Assembly (NCBI GenBank): GCA_012798315.1
Contig: JAAZNL010000016.1
Span: 1-52,403 of the forward strand
Origin: a candidate division WWE3 bacterium
GTDB lineage: Bacteria > Patescibacteriota > WWE3 > UBA101185 > UBA10185
DNA length: 52,403 nt
Reading direction: 5' to 3'
In this document: positions 8,133-16,611 of the stretch, one piece after another
Layout of the letters: every line of letters begins with the position of its first letter
How positions within the stretch are numbered: position 1 is the first letter of the stretch
Notes under the pieces: model-generated
What the model saw: the letters and a program-made list of their open reading frames with translations, nothing else
Told to the model about the DNA's origin: nothing
The model's database searches: none
Position numbers and translations under genes: made by a program

Positions 8133-8456
8133 ATGAGATATGATGACTGGCAGTGCGAGGTTTTGGAGGATATTGCTCTGGAAGTTAACAGTTATAATCC
8201 ACTGGTCAGAGAAAACGTCCGATACTCCGAGTTTGTGAGCAAATCACAAGGACGAGGACGTAAACGGCGCAGAGAACGTGAGATTAGACTGGTAACCTGG
8301 AGAGGAAAAACATGGTCAATTGGAAATCGTCTTACACAAGGACTTGAGTTTTTGATGCAGGATATATTTCCCGAGGAAATGGCTATGAATTCCGAACTGG
8401 ATTGGCTTGCCGCTTTTTTGGAAGCCCTCCGAAACCTTCCAAAAAACCGCAAATGA
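8133..8456 (+). CDS. Uncharacterised 107-residue basic protein (solitary cassette)
   Basis: I do not recognise the family. The protein has a strongly basic patch near residues 35-55 (GRGRKRRREREIRL) followed by a Trp-containing segment and a helical C-terminus. Nucleic-acid binding is plausible but not shown. The start is supported by CGGAG seven bases upstream. The terminator stem begins at the last base of the stop codon. It sits between the divergent 2H phosphoesterase pair and typA, with its own promoter and terminator. Confidence 0.65.
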   Translation: MRYDDWQCEVLEDIALEVNSYNPLVRENVRYSEFVSKSQGRGRKRRREREIRLVTWRGKTWSIGNRLTQGLEFLMQDIFPEEMAMNSELDWLAAFLEALRNLPKNRK

Positions 8457-8507
8457 TACCCGGTTATTGTCTTTAAAGATGGTATCCGGGTATTTGTTTT
8501 CTTTTTC
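8456..8507 (+). terminator. Rho-independent terminator overlapping the cassette stop codon
   Basis: ATACCCGG (8456-8463) pairs with CCGGGTAT (8486-8493), followed by a T-rich run. Confidence 0.75.
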
Positions 8508-8520
8508 GCCTATTTGAGGG

Positions 8521-8526
8521 TATAAT
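8521..8526 (+). promoter_or_regulatory. -10 box of typA, leaderless arrangement
   Basis: TATAAT ends 8 nt before the typA ATG and no ribosome-binding site is present, so the mRNA should start at or next to the start codon. Confidence 0.6.
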
Positions 8527-8534
8527 TCCCTGTC

Positions 8535-10346
8535 ATGGAATTGCGAAATGTTGCCATTATAGCTCATGTTGACCACGGAAAGACCACCCTTGTTGATGGT
8601 CTGTTAAAACAATCTAAAACATTCAGAGAAAATGAATCTTTAATGTCCCAAAATTTAATAATGGATTCAAACGATCAGGAAAGGGAACGTGGGATAACAA
8701 TTTTAGCTAAAAACACCGCAGTTAACTACAAAAATTACAAAATAAACATTATTGATACTCCCGGACATTCAGATTTCGGCGGAGAAGTTGAAAGAACTTT
8801 GAACATGGCTGACGGTGCTTTATTACTGGTAGATGCCCAGGAAGGTCCGATGCCGCAAACAAAGTTTGTTTTAAAAAAAGCTCTCGAAATCGGACTTAAA
8901 ATTATCATTGTAATAAATAAAATTGATAAAAAGGATGCCCGAATTGATGACACCATCCGCCGGGTACATGATTTAATACTTGAACTGGCAACAGAAGATT
9001 CTCAGTTAGATACGGTTATAATTTACGCCATAGGCCGTGAAGCTAAAGCCTGGAACGATTTACCTTCCGATTACATTGCGGAAGCCGATTTAACACCCGT
9101 TTTTGACGCAATTATCAAGCATATTCCGGCTCCTACGGTAGACCATGACTCACCTTTTCAAATGCTTGTTTCTACCTTGGACTGGGATAATTTTAAAGGA
9201 AAATACGTAATCGGCCGTGTCAAACGGGGTAACGTCTTTCCAGGAATGCAGGTAACTTTACTTAAAGCAGATGGCACAAACGAAAACTATACTGTAGATA
9301 AAGTTTACGTGAACCAAGGATTAAAACGTGTTGAAGTAGAAAAAGGTGAATCAGGAGATATTATAGCTCTTACAGGTATAAAAAATGCCGGAATCGGAGA
9401 TACTGTTTCTGACGCCGGTAACCCGGAAGCTCTTCCCACAATAAAGATAGAAGAACCCACACTTAGCATGTCCATAGGACCAAATACTTCTCCTTTTATG
9501 GGTAAAGAAGGAAGGTTTTTAACCGGAAGACAGATTTTAGAAAGAATTGAACGGGAAATGCAAACTAATGTTGCAATGAGATTCAAAATAACCGAGGAAG
9601 GTCAATACGTAATTTCAGGCCGAGGAGAACTACACTTGTCCGTGCTGTTAGAGACAATGCGAAGGGAAGGGTTTGAAATGGAAGTAGGAAAACCAAAAGT
9701 AATAATTAAAGAAATTGACGGGATACAGATGGAACCTGTTGAGGAATTAACTATAGATGTCGATAACGAATACTTAGGTGACGTGAAAAGCGAAATAGGC
9801 AGAAGACGCGGAATTTTGGTGCGACAAACCGAAGAGACCCAGCACTCCACCAGATTATTATTTGAAATTACTACAAAAGGAATTTTGGGTTTAAGGGGAG
9901 CTTTACTGACAATATCTAAAGGAACTGCGGTTATGAGTTCGAGTTTCTTACGCTATGATCCAATAACTCCCGACATCAAGAAACTTAGAAGAGGCGTCTT
10001 AATAGCAGCTGAAACGGGTAAGACGGCATCTTACGGATTAGCTTCCGCGCAGGAAAAAGGTTCAATTTTCGTTGGACCTCAGATTCAGGTATATGAGGGA
10101 ATGATTGTAGGTATGAACGGACGGGACGAAGATTTAGAAATAAACGTCTGTAAGGAAAAACAATTAACAAATAACAGATCCGTTGGGGAAGAAGGAATTA
10201 TGCTAACTCCCCCGCTAATTATGAGTCTCGAACAATGCATAGGGTTTTTAGAAGACGATGAATTGCTAGAAATTACTCCACAAAATCTTCGTTTAAGAAA
10301 AAAGATTTTAGAAAAGACAGCCCGATATCGTGCTAATAAAAAATAA
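8535..10346 (+). CDS. typA: Ribosome-associated translational GTPase TypA/BipA
   Basis: The 603-residue product has the usual length of TypA/BipA. G-domain motifs are clear: AHVDHGKTT (G1), RERGITI (G2 region), DTPGHSDF (G3) and NKID (G4). EF-G-like domains follow, and the C-terminus carries the family-specific region. TypA binds the 70S ribosome and supports 50S assembly and stress or cold growth. The -10 hexamer directly precedes the ATG, indicating a leaderless mRNA. The gene is convergent with the RNA helicase gene, with only 20 bases between the stops and no obvious terminator. Confidence 0.97.
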   Translation: MELRNVAIIAHVDHGKTTLVDGLLKQSKTFRENESLMSQNLIMDSNDQERERGITILAKNTAVNYKNYKINIIDTPGHSDFGGEVERTLNMADGALLLVDAQEGPMPQTKFVLKKALEIGLKIIIVINKIDKKDARIDDTIRRVHDLILELATEDSQLDTVIIYAIGREAKAWNDLPSDYIAEADLTPVFDAIIKHIPAPTVDHDSPFQMLVSTLDWDNFKGKYVIGRVKRGNVFPGMQVTLLKADGTNENYTVDKVYVNQGLKRVEVEKGESGDIIALTGIKNAGIGDTVSDAGNPEALPTIKIEEPTLSMSIGPNTSPFMGKEGRFLTGRQILERIEREMQTNVAMRFKITEEGQYVISGRGELHLSVLLETMRREGFEMEVGKPKVIIKEIDGIQMEPVEELTIDVDNEYLGDVKSEIGRRRGILVRQTEETQHSTRLLFEITTKGILGLRGALLTISKGTAVMSSSFLRYDPITPDIKKLRRGVLIAAETGKTASYGLASAQEKGSIFVGPQIQVYEGMIVGMNGRDEDLEINVCKEKQLTNNRSVGEEGIMLTPPLIMSLEQCIGFLEDDELLEITPQNLRLRKKILEKTARYRANKK

Positions 10347-10366
10347 CTGGTTGCAAAGTCCGAAAA

Positions 10367-11644
10367 TTAGTATTCCACTAATGTAAGAGCGATACCTTTT
10401 TTATCAGCCCTACCGGTTCTCCCAATTCTATGTACATATGCTTCGTATGACTCAGGCATGTCGTAGTTAATAACATGTGACACATCTTTAATATCTAACC
10501 CTCTGGAAGCGACGTCTGTAGCCAATAACACTTTAATTTCGTTTGTTTTAAATTTCTTTAACGCTAACTGTCTTTGAGCCTGACTTTTGTTACCATGAAT
10601 TGCTTCTGCTTTATGTCCTTTTTGAACTAAAGCATCTGCTAATTTTTGAACTCCCCACTTGGTACTTCCAAAAACCAAAACTTTTGCACATTCTTCAGTT
10701 AAAAGTATTTGGTGCAATGTTTCCAACTTTTTTGTTCCACCTCCAAAGACTCTCACAATTTTTTGCTCAACATTAACCGCTGTTTCTTGCTTTTTTACAC
10801 TAACAGTAACAGGATCCTGAACAAACGATTGTAGTATTTCTTCTACTTTCGGGGAAACAGTGGCTGAAAAAAATAAGGATTGCCTGTTTTTAGGCATTAA
10901 AGAAATGAAAAGTTTTATATCAGAAATAAACCCAATATCAACCATTCTGTCAGTTTCATCCAAAACCACTGTGTTGTAATCGCTTATTCTAATCGCTTTT
11001 TGTTTTAATAAATCCTTTAATCTTCCGGGTGTTGCAATTACAAACGAAGGCTGTTTTTTTAGTTCAGTTTTTTGTCGTTCTATATTTGCTCCACCAATTA
11101 AAACCGCGGAATAAATTCTCATATCTGTAGAGTAACTGCGGAATTCTTCATATATCTGAACAGCTAATTCTCTTGTAGGAGTTAAGATTAAAACTTTACG
11201 TGACCTGTCCCGGGATACACGTTCTATTAGAGGTATTAAAAAAGCCGCGGTTTTGCCTGTACCTGTGTTGGCTATACCAATAATGTCCCTGCCGTTAATA
11301 ATTGCCGGAATAGTTTTATCCTGAATCGGTGTAGGGCTCGTGTATCCTTTGGTTACAATATTTTGCTTAAGTTTAGGAGATATTTCAAAATCGTTAAATT
11401 GATGTTTCGGTATATAGGAAGTCTCTTCAGGCTGTTCAAAGGGTTGAGTTTTTTTCAGATCTTGGATGACTTTTTCCAATTCGTATATAGGCCAGGTTTT
11501 TTGACGATTACTTCTACCACCGCCAAATCCTGATCTGTTGTTACTTCTATATCCTTTGAAAGTTCCTGTATTCATGGAACCTCTAAACGAACGTCCACCG
11601 GACGCACTTCTTGACCTGCTTCTATTTTCATTGCTATATGACAT
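10367..11644 (-). CDS. DEAD-box family RNA helicase (RhlE-like) with DETD motif
   Basis: The 425-residue product has an N-terminal ~50-residue Arg/Ser/Gly-rich tail, probably disordered and RNA-binding. The helicase core follows: PTPIQ (Q motif), ANTGTGKT (motif I, residues 125-132), PTREL (Ia), SAT (III) and HRIGRTGR (VI). Motif II reads DETD (residues 229-232) instead of DEAD; the Walker B Asp and Glu are kept. It should unwind RNA in ribosome assembly or mRNA decay, as RhlE/CsdA-type enzymes do. A promoter about 175 bases upstream (TTGCAT-17-TACAAT) implies a long 5' leader that could carry cold-shock-like control. The stop lies right after the HRIGRTGR region, so there is no C-terminal extension. 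Confidence 0.92.
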   Translation of the reverse strand: MSYSNENRSRSRSASGGRSFRGSMNTGTFKGYRSNNRSGFGGGRSNRQKTWPIYELEKVIQDLKKTQPFEQPEETSYIPKHQFNDFEISPKLKQNIVTKGYTSPTPIQDKTIPAIINGRDIIGIANTGTGKTAAFLIPLIERVSRDRSRKVLILTPTRELAVQIYEEFRSYSTDMRIYSAVLIGGANIERQKTELKKQPSFVIATPGRLKDLLKQKAIRISDYNTVVLDETDRMVDIGFISDIKLFISLMPKNRQSLFFSATVSPKVEEILQSFVQDPVTVSVKKQETAVNVEQKIVRVFGGGTKKLETLHQILLTEECAKVLVFGSTKWGVQKLADALVQKGHKAEAIHGNKSQAQRQLALKKFKTNEIKVLLATDVASRGLDIKDVSHVINYDMPESYEAYVHRIGRTGRADKKGIALTLVEY

Positions 11645-11811
11645 GGTTGCCTTTGGAGGCTGTTAGCTATTAAGTTGAAAGGAAAATAGATGGGAAAGAG
11701 TGACTTACCTCAAGCTACTATCGCAAATCAAAAATATTTTGGCTACGGCCTCAATGAAGAATCCGAGGACAAAGCCTTGGTTTCTTCTTTCCTTTCGGAA
11801 AAATTATTACG
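11645..11811 (-). promoter_or_regulatory. Long 5' leader of the RNA helicase mRNA
   Basis: The promoter at 11818-11846 predicts a leader of about 165 nt before the helicase ATG. It contains purine-rich GAAAGGAAAGAAGAAACC and several short complementary tracts. The plus-strand ORF at 11700 is not supported. A regulatory RNA is inferred from leader length and the contrast with leaderless neighbours, not from a recognised family. Confidence 0.35.
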
Positions 11812-11817
11812 TCGAGT

Positions 11818-11858
11818 ATTGTAACAGGTATAAGGCGGTAATGCAAACGTACTATAGG
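11818..11858 (-). promoter_or_regulatory. Promoter of the RNA helicase gene, with CCTATAG element
   Basis: Minus strand: CCTATAG (11858-11852), five bases, -35 TTGCAT (11846-11841), 17 bp, -10 TACAAT (11823-11818). Confidence 0.55.
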
Positions 11859-11873
11859 ACTCGCGTCTTACAT

Positions 11874-11913
11874 AAAAAAAAGGGTGTGTATTCCTAGGAT
11901 ACAAACACCCTTT
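11874..11913 (-). terminator. Rho-independent terminator of the 112-residue cassette
   Basis: On the minus strand AAAGGGTGT...TGTAT pairs with ATACACACCCTTT around CCTAGG, followed by a run of T residues. Confidence 0.8.
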
Positions 11914-11934
11914 ATAAAAATCTCAGTCACCGGT

Positions 11935-12273
11935 TTAGTCCAAAAGAACCCGATATCGCTGAGGAAGTACTATCTCAACAGGAGTTCCGCAAAACTTAAA
12001 CGATACTTTGTAGGCTTCACAACGTCCAAAACGAGTGAGGCGCGTCTTGACTATTTCCGCTTCAATCGTGAGTGGTGCAACAAAAACACCTTTGGCGGGA
12101 CGAAACTCTACCATCAAACCACCATATGCATTCATGAAAAACTCCATGAAGCCCTTACGCACATCGACAAAAGTGCCATTTGGTCGATAATGGCCGGTTA
12201 CGGGACGGTTATTAAGCCACTTCCATACAACCGGCGGATTACCAATTCTGGACTTACCGTTTGAACCAAACAT
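11935..12273 (-). CDS. Uncharacterised 112-residue protein (solitary cassette)
   Basis: The family is not recognised. The protein is predicted to be beta-rich and basic, with segments such as VEFRPAKGVFVAPLTIEAE and VSFKFCGTPVEIVL. There is no signal peptide or membrane helix. The start is supported by AAAAGGAG upstream of the ATG. It has a dedicated promoter (TTGTCA-17-TAAAAT) and a strong terminator. It is divergent from the 525-residue cassette gene, and the two promoters lie back to back. The plus-strand ORF at 11884-12264 is an antisense shadow. Confidence 0.65.
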   Translation of the reverse strand: MFGSNGKSRIGNPPVVWKWLNNRPVTGHYRPNGTFVDVRKGFMEFFMNAYGGLMVEFRPAKGVFVAPLTIEAEIVKTRLTRFGRCEAYKVSFKFCGTPVEIVLPQRYRVLLD

Positions 12274-12304
12274 AGCAGCTCTCCTTTTCTTTTAAGATGG
12301 CTTG

Positions 12305-12343
12305 ATTTTATAGCCATTTTGGCCTTCTGACAAGTCCTATAAG
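12305..12343 (-). promoter_or_regulatory. Promoter of the 112-residue cassette, with CTTATAG element
   Basis: Minus strand: CTTATAG (12343-12337), three bases, -35 TTGTCA (12333-12328), 17 bp, -10 TAAAAT (12310-12305). Confidence 0.55.
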
Positions 12344-12382
12344 ATATATTTAATTCCCTATATACAATAATTAATTACATGT

Positions 12383-12390
12383 TATAAAAT
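12383..12390 (+). promoter_or_regulatory. -10 region driving the 525-residue cassette leader
   Basis: TATAAAAT at 12383-12390 is followed by ATCCGCATG, nearly the same sequence that follows the -10 at 4653 (TAAAATATCCGCATC). The -35 position is weak, but CCCTATA lies upstream. Confidence 0.45.
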
Positions 12391-12448
12391 ATCCGCATGC
12401 AGACATGGAAGTTGCACATGTATATAAGATGTTTTATCAACGCTGAAC

Positions 12449-12528
12449 AAGCGGGAATGACGTCTGTAGCATAGCAACTCCATAAATTTAAACAGACAGA
12501 AATTACCCGCGAATAAGCGGGTTTTTTT
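12449..12528 (+). promoter_or_regulatory. Attenuator-like terminator and competing stem in the 5' leader (or a small RNA)
   Basis: Between the -10 at 12383 and the ATG at 12573 lies a complete intrinsic terminator: ACCCGC (12505-12510), a GAATAA loop, GCGGGT (12517-12522) and a T run. Upstream, AAGCGGGAAT (12449-12458) can pair with ATTACCCGC, and GTCTGT (12462-12467) can pair with ACAGAC (12492-12497). This layout allows an antiterminator. Alternatively the segment is a ~130-nt small RNA gene. No known riboswitch is recognised. Confidence 0.5.
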
Positions 12529-12572
12529 GTTGTCCTAACCACAAATCTTGGTTATACGGAAAGGAGAGTCGA

Positions 12573-14150
12573 ATGAACACGCACGTTGATATATTCGTAT
12601 GCCTTAAGGGAGATACCCAGGCAGAGCAGTGCATTGCGCATTTGCAATCTTTAGGCTACCAAGGTCAAATCCTTGAAGAAGGACAATTAGCCCCTGTAGG
12701 AGCTGTAGCCCTTTATACCGGAGGTAACGACAACTGGCCGTCCCGAAACTTTCGTGTCGCATCACATCGCCTGGCCGACAATGAAAAACGGCCACTTTGG
12801 TCAATGACAACACCTTTTTTGGTTGCAATCAGGCCGATGGCAAAGGGCAAAATGCTTTTGGCGGCGCAAAACGTGGCGGAAATGTACATTAAATGGTTTA
12901 AGGGCGAAACAGGTGCAGAACTTCCGTGGGAAACCAGGAACGGTCAACCTTCTTCTAAGTATGATCTGGTAGAAGGCTGGTTGGATCAGGTAGCAGGTGT
13001 GATTGGCGCAGATGTCCTTCAGCAAGTGCTGAACTCGCAGAAAATCGACAGGGATAGACACGCGGGACGAGGTGGAGACATAGTGTTTCGTGTGCTCCAG
13101 ACTACCGGAAAAATAGTACTTTCACCTGACAGTCTGGCAACAACATTACCTCGCAATGAAGCTTATTTTGCGCTTACAGGTTTAACAAAACCACCTGTCA
13201 TTTACGGTACATCGGATGTTGCCAATCTCTTTGAACTGCTGCAGCTTCTAAAACTGGCATGGTTCTTGGAATTACCGGCAGTCTTCGAAACCTATCCGGG
13301 TGCGCACAACGTTGCACACTGGGTAAACGGGTTTTTAAACCCAAGTTTGGCTGTTGTAGGCACAAAGGTATGGTCAACCGACCTCTCAGATGAACCCAAC
13401 GCCAAATTTAACACTGTCATTACGGCCGAAAAGATGAAGCGGTTCATAAAGTCGGGAACACTGGAGCCGATTGCTGATGTGCTTATGTCATGGGCGGGTC
13501 TTCCAATGTGGCGTATCTACCAGAATGCCATGAAACATGCCACCGATTCTTTACTAAACGCTTTGGGAATATCCGTGGACTACAGGTTCACAACTACCGA
13601 AGACATATGTAAAGCAACCGGCCTTTGGGATATGCCTCTTTTAGAGTTGAGCAATACGCTAAAGTCATTAGTTGACCACGATGTTGTTGTCTACAACACT
13701 AAAAACAACATCCAGGTAAAGACTTCTAGCGTAATGCCAAACATGACGGTAGCAGAGCTTCATGAGAAAGGAGGTTGGCTTGGCGGGGCAGCTTTGTATT
13801 ACATGGTCTACCAGCTGTCCGACTTTGGGGGAGCCGTGGTAATGGTCAAAGACAGTACCCGCGGCAGGGTGAACCTTATCGCGCGGCCGTTTCTGGAAAA
13901 GAACCCACATCTGCGACTTGCGCCTGTTGGGCTGTTCAGACTGACGGGAGAAGAGCAGAACGAAGATTGGTCATTCGATCCTATTTTGATGATGCTTCTA
14001 ATTGCCACATGGGGTCCGGAAAAGACAGCCGAGTGCGCAAGGGCGATATGGGAAAACATGGAAGTACCACTAACGGAGGATCATATCGGGAGAAAAACCG
14101 TAGCAACCGTGTCAAACAAAGGCGTGCGGGTAAGAGTGCAGGATACTTAA
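12573..14150 (+). CDS. Uncharacterised 525-residue protein (solitary cassette)
   Basis: I do not recognise this large cytosolic protein. There is no signal peptide, clear membrane helix or nucleotide-binding loop. Residues around 330-380 (from YRFTTTEDICKATG to LVDHDVVVYN) resemble a winged-helix fold, which would fit DNA or protein interaction. The start is set by GGAAAGGAGAG just upstream. The gene is preceded by an attenuator-like leader and followed by a long-stem hairpin, making it a self-contained unit. Codon use is GC-richer than in flanking core genes. The + frame at 13775 and the - frames inside it are shadows. Confidence 0.65.
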   Translation: MNTHVDIFVCLKGDTQAEQCIAHLQSLGYQGQILEEGQLAPVGAVALYTGGNDNWPSRNFRVASHRLADNEKRPLWSMTTPFLVAIRPMAKGKMLLAAQNVAEMYIKWFKGETGAELPWETRNGQPSSKYDLVEGWLDQVAGVIGADVLQQVLNSQKIDRDRHAGRGGDIVFRVLQTTGKIVLSPDSLATTLPRNEAYFALTGLTKPPVIYGTSDVANLFELLQLLKLAWFLELPAVFETYPGAHNVAHWVNGFLNPSLAVVGTKVWSTDLSDEPNAKFNTVITAEKMKRFIKSGTLEPIADVLMSWAGLPMWRIYQNAMKHATDSLLNALGISVDYRFTTTEDICKATGLWDMPLLELSNTLKSLVDHDVVVYNTKNNIQVKTSSVMPNMTVAELHEKGGWLGGAALYYMVYQLSDFGGAVVMVKDSTRGRVNLIARPFLEKNPHLRLAPVGLFRLTGEEQNEDWSFDPILMMLLIATWGPEKTAECARAIWENMEVPLTEDHIGRKTVATVSNKGVRVRVQDT

Positions 14151-14161
14151 TTGCTTGGTAA

Positions 14162-14213
14162 GTCGGTTGGGATGTTGCAAAAACTTGGAGGTCAAGCAAA
14201 CATCCCAACCGAC
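14162..14213 (+). terminator. Long-stem hairpin after the 525-residue cassette
   Basis: GTCGGTTGGGATGTT-GC pairs with GC-AAACATCCCAACCGAC with one bulge. No T run follows, so it may be an RNA-stability or processing hairpin rather than a classical terminator. Confidence 0.65.
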
Positions 14214-14231
14214 CTCATTATATAAAATAAA

Positions 14232-14948
14232 ATGGCTATAAACGACGATAACAATAAAAAACTTCTGTTAATTAGTGCGCACGCGGATGATCACATTGCG
14301 TGTGCTGGAACAGTTTTTAAACTAATTGACCGTGGTTACACCCCTTATGAGGTTGTATTAACTAACTCACAAGAAGGTCCCGATATGAGAAAAGCCGGAA
14401 TATCCCAGAGCGTAGACAATATCAAAAATACCAGAAAAGAAGAGCTTAGTAAGGCATCTAAATTTTTGGGAATCGCGCAAACTTTTAACATGGAAAATGA
14501 GGATTTAAGACTTACTTACTCCAAAGATCTAATGATTAAAGTAATGGCTATTGTCCGAGAGGTAAAACCTACAATCGGGTTTCTAATGAATTCGTACGAC
14601 TGGCATCCGGATCACAGAGAAGCATTTAAAATCGGTTCGGAGGCATTTAAGTGGGCAGCATCCGGAATTAGGCCTGAGTTAGGGCAAAACTGGAAAACCC
14701 CGATGGTACTGTGCGCAGAAGGTATGATTCCCGTTGCCGCAAATATTTTAGTTGACATTACAACATATGCTGATAAGAAAATGCAGTTATGGAAAATTTA
14801 CGATTCACAGGCTACATCTAAATCGGTAAAGTTCGAAGAGGGATTATTACAAGTCCGCGGCTATCAGCAAAGAAAGGTGGATGGTTTTTTTGCCGAAGCT
14901 TTTAGCACAGATCCTTTATCACCAATTTTATTATTTGAAAATGAATAA
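14232..14948 (+). CDS. PIG-L / LmbE-family deacetylase
   Basis: The 238-residue product carries the family's zinc motif near the N-terminus (SAHADDH, equivalent to HPDDE) and a second WHPDHR motif around residue 125. These are the metal-binding signatures of PIG-L/LmbE N-acetylglucosaminyl deacetylases (MshB, BshB and GlcNAc-PI deacetylase types). They remove N-acetyl groups from sugar conjugates. An AT-rich TATATAAAAT sequence sits directly before the ATG. The last eight bases overlap the next gene, a small-molecule kinase-like protein, so the two are coupled and may act on the same sugar substrate. Substrate unknown. Confidence 0.85.
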   Translation: MAINDDNNKKLLLISAHADDHIACAGTVFKLIDRGYTPYEVVLTNSQEGPDMRKAGISQSVDNIKNTRKEELSKASKFLGIAQTFNMENEDLRLTYSKDLMIKVMAIVREVKPTIGFLMNSYDWHPDHREAFKIGSEAFKWAASGIRPELGQNWKTPMVLCAEGMIPVAANILVDITTYADKKMQLWKIYDSQATSKSVKFEEGLLQVRGYQQRKVDGFFAEAFSTDPLSPILLFENE

Positions 14949-15678
14949 AATAACTGTAGTGGCAGACAAATTAATTTACAAAAGGTTTAAACTGTCCGAA
15001 AAATGCACACATGAATTTGAGGCATGGAAACAGTTTAACGAGATAATTCCTCAAAACACACCTACGCTAATACTAAGAACTAATAATTTGTGCATTTATG
15101 AATTCCTCGAATCTGATTCAAAACTTGTAAGTAAACAAGAAGCCTCGGAATTTGCCGGCAAGGTTATCAGTAATATTTTCCACGCATACAAGCCTAATAC
15201 TTACAAAAAAGGACAAATGTGGGAATTGTCAGTTTACAAAATAATAGAGGATTTTAGCCAACACGAAATAAAATTAAAAAATATCGGATTAGAAAATTTT
15301 TATTTTTACACAATAAACCAGTTGCGCAAAATTAAAAAAATAAAATTTTCTAATATTAGTTTTTTGCACAGAGATATCCACAGAGGAAATATTTTATGTG
15401 AAAACGGGCAACCGTATTTAATTGATCATGAGCATGCTATGGAAGGTCCTATTGAATTGGAACTGCAAAATTCGATTTTTTGGAACGATAAAATGTCTCT
15501 AAATGTTGATAAAGTAAAAAAAATTCTTACCAATAATAATATTCCCTATTCCAGTTCCAATGAAATATTGCTTAAAAACTACTACGTGGCCGACCAGATC
15601 AATATAGCTATAAAAGAGAACAAATTTAGCAAAGTTAAAAAGCTCGCTTCAAAAAATGATCCGGCTATTTTATATTAA
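14941..15678 (+). CDS. Aminoglycoside-phosphotransferase/choline-kinase-like protein
   Basis: The track start at 14881 lies inside the upstream gene. ATG 14941 (MNKITVVADKLIYKRF) is preferred because it overlaps the PIG-L stop by eight bases, giving about 245 residues. The catalytic Brenner motif reads HRDIHRGNIL, followed by LIDHEHA, which stands in for the DFE/DFG metal-binding Asp. This is the APH/choline-kinase fold that phosphorylates small hydroxylated compounds. The N-lobe is short. Resistance is not implied; a sugar or alcohol kinase working with the deacetylase is more likely. Its 3' end overlaps the convergent SPFH gene by 14 bases. Confidence 0.75.
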   Translation: MNKITVVADKLIYKRFKLSEKCTHEFEAWKQFNEIIPQNTPTLILRTNNLCIYEFLESDSKLVSKQEASEFAGKVISNIFHAYKPNTYKKGQMWELSVYKIIEDFSQHEIKLKNIGLENFYFYTINQLRKIKKIKFSNISFLHRDIHRGNILCENGQPYLIDHEHAMEGPIELELQNSIFWNDKMSLNVDKVKKILTNNNIPYSSSNEILLKNYYVADQINIAIKENKFSKVKKLASKNDPAILY

Positions 15679-16570
15679 TAAGCGGAACATCCCCATTTCC
15701 GCCCATATATGTCGGAAGTACTCCATTCCATTTTTCTATAGCCATTTTTTGCAAAACTAAAGGATCAATGGTCTGCCTTAAAACTTCCTGGGCTTTGGCT
15801 TCTCCTTCAGCTTTTATAATTTTCTGCTGCTTTTTAAATTCTTCCTGTTGTGCAATAAATTCCTCAGTCTTAATTCTTTCTAATTCTATTTGTTTTGTTT
15901 CTAGAGCCTGTAAATATTGGTCCGAAAATTTCATTTGTCTGACCAAGAACTCATCCAAAATAACTCCGTTTTCATTAAACGTCTGATTTAATAATTCTGC
16001 GACCCTTGCTTGATAGTTAAATACATCTCCTGTATAAAGCTCGTTAGCAGGAAATTCTCTGGCTACATTCCTGGAAACTGATCTGGCTTGCGCTTGAACA
16101 ATTCTTTGTGCGAGCTGATCCTGTGTACCTATTTTTTCAGCTATCCATAGAATCTTTGATGGGTCAATACTGTAACGCAAAGTAAACCTTATGCTGACCT
16201 GTTGTCCGTCTTTAGTTGAGGTATCTACAGCATAATCTGCCAAATCGGAATTGTATTTTTGCATATTACTGTTAAATATAGAGTTTGACTTGTTTTGATT
16301 ATAATAGGGGCTGGATTCAGGGCTTTCGCTCGTCTCGTAGATTATCTTTTGAGTAGAATAAAATGTTACCTTTTCTATTAACGGAATTTTTACGTTTAAA
16401 CCCGGGCTAGCTAATCTTTCTATTTTTCCGAAACGACTGACAACACCAACAGTACCGTATTCGACACTAAAAAAAGGGTTTGCCTTGGTTAATAAAGGCA
16501 AAACCAGGACTAGAATAATAAATAATATAAAAAGCTTTTTTAATAAGCCTTTAAAATTCAGGTTTTTCAT
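15665..16570 (-). CDS. SPFH/prohibitin-family membrane protein
   Basis: The 301-residue product starts with a basic stretch and one hydrophobic helix (about residues 10-29). A band-7 domain follows with GTVGVVSRFGKIERLASPGLNVKIP. The C-terminal half is a charged Glu/Lys/Gln coiled coil (QQEEFKKQQKIIKAEGEAKAQE), typical of prohibitin/HflC-like proteins. Such proteins form membrane microdomain scaffolds and modulate membrane proteases. TATATT ends 8 nt before the ATG, so the mRNA is near-leaderless. A partner FtsH is not in the window. Confidence 0.88.
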   Translation of the reverse strand: MKNLNFKGLLKKLFILFIILVLVLPLLTKANPFFSVEYGTVGVVSRFGKIERLASPGLNVKIPLIEKVTFYSTQKIIYETSESPESSPYYNQNKSNSIFNSNMQKYNSDLADYAVDTSTKDGQQVSIRFTLRYSIDPSKILWIAEKIGTQDQLAQRIVQAQARSVSRNVAREFPANELYTGDVFNYQARVAELLNQTFNENGVILDEFLVRQMKFSDQYLQALETKQIELERIKTEEFIAQQEEFKKQQKIIKAEGEAKAQEVLRQTIDPLVLQKMAIEKWNGVLPTYMGGNGDVPLINIK

Positions 16571-16611
16571 ACCTAAATAATATACCTTTTATTGTTATAT
16601 GTGGAGATTAA

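Noticed and set aside
11700-11897. 65-residue plus-strand ORF
   Set aside because: It overlaps the helicase leader and promoter and has no ribosome site or recognisable motif.
11884-12264. Plus-strand 126-residue ORF
   Set aside because: Antisense to the 11935-12273 cassette, which has promoter, ribosome site and terminator on the minus strand.
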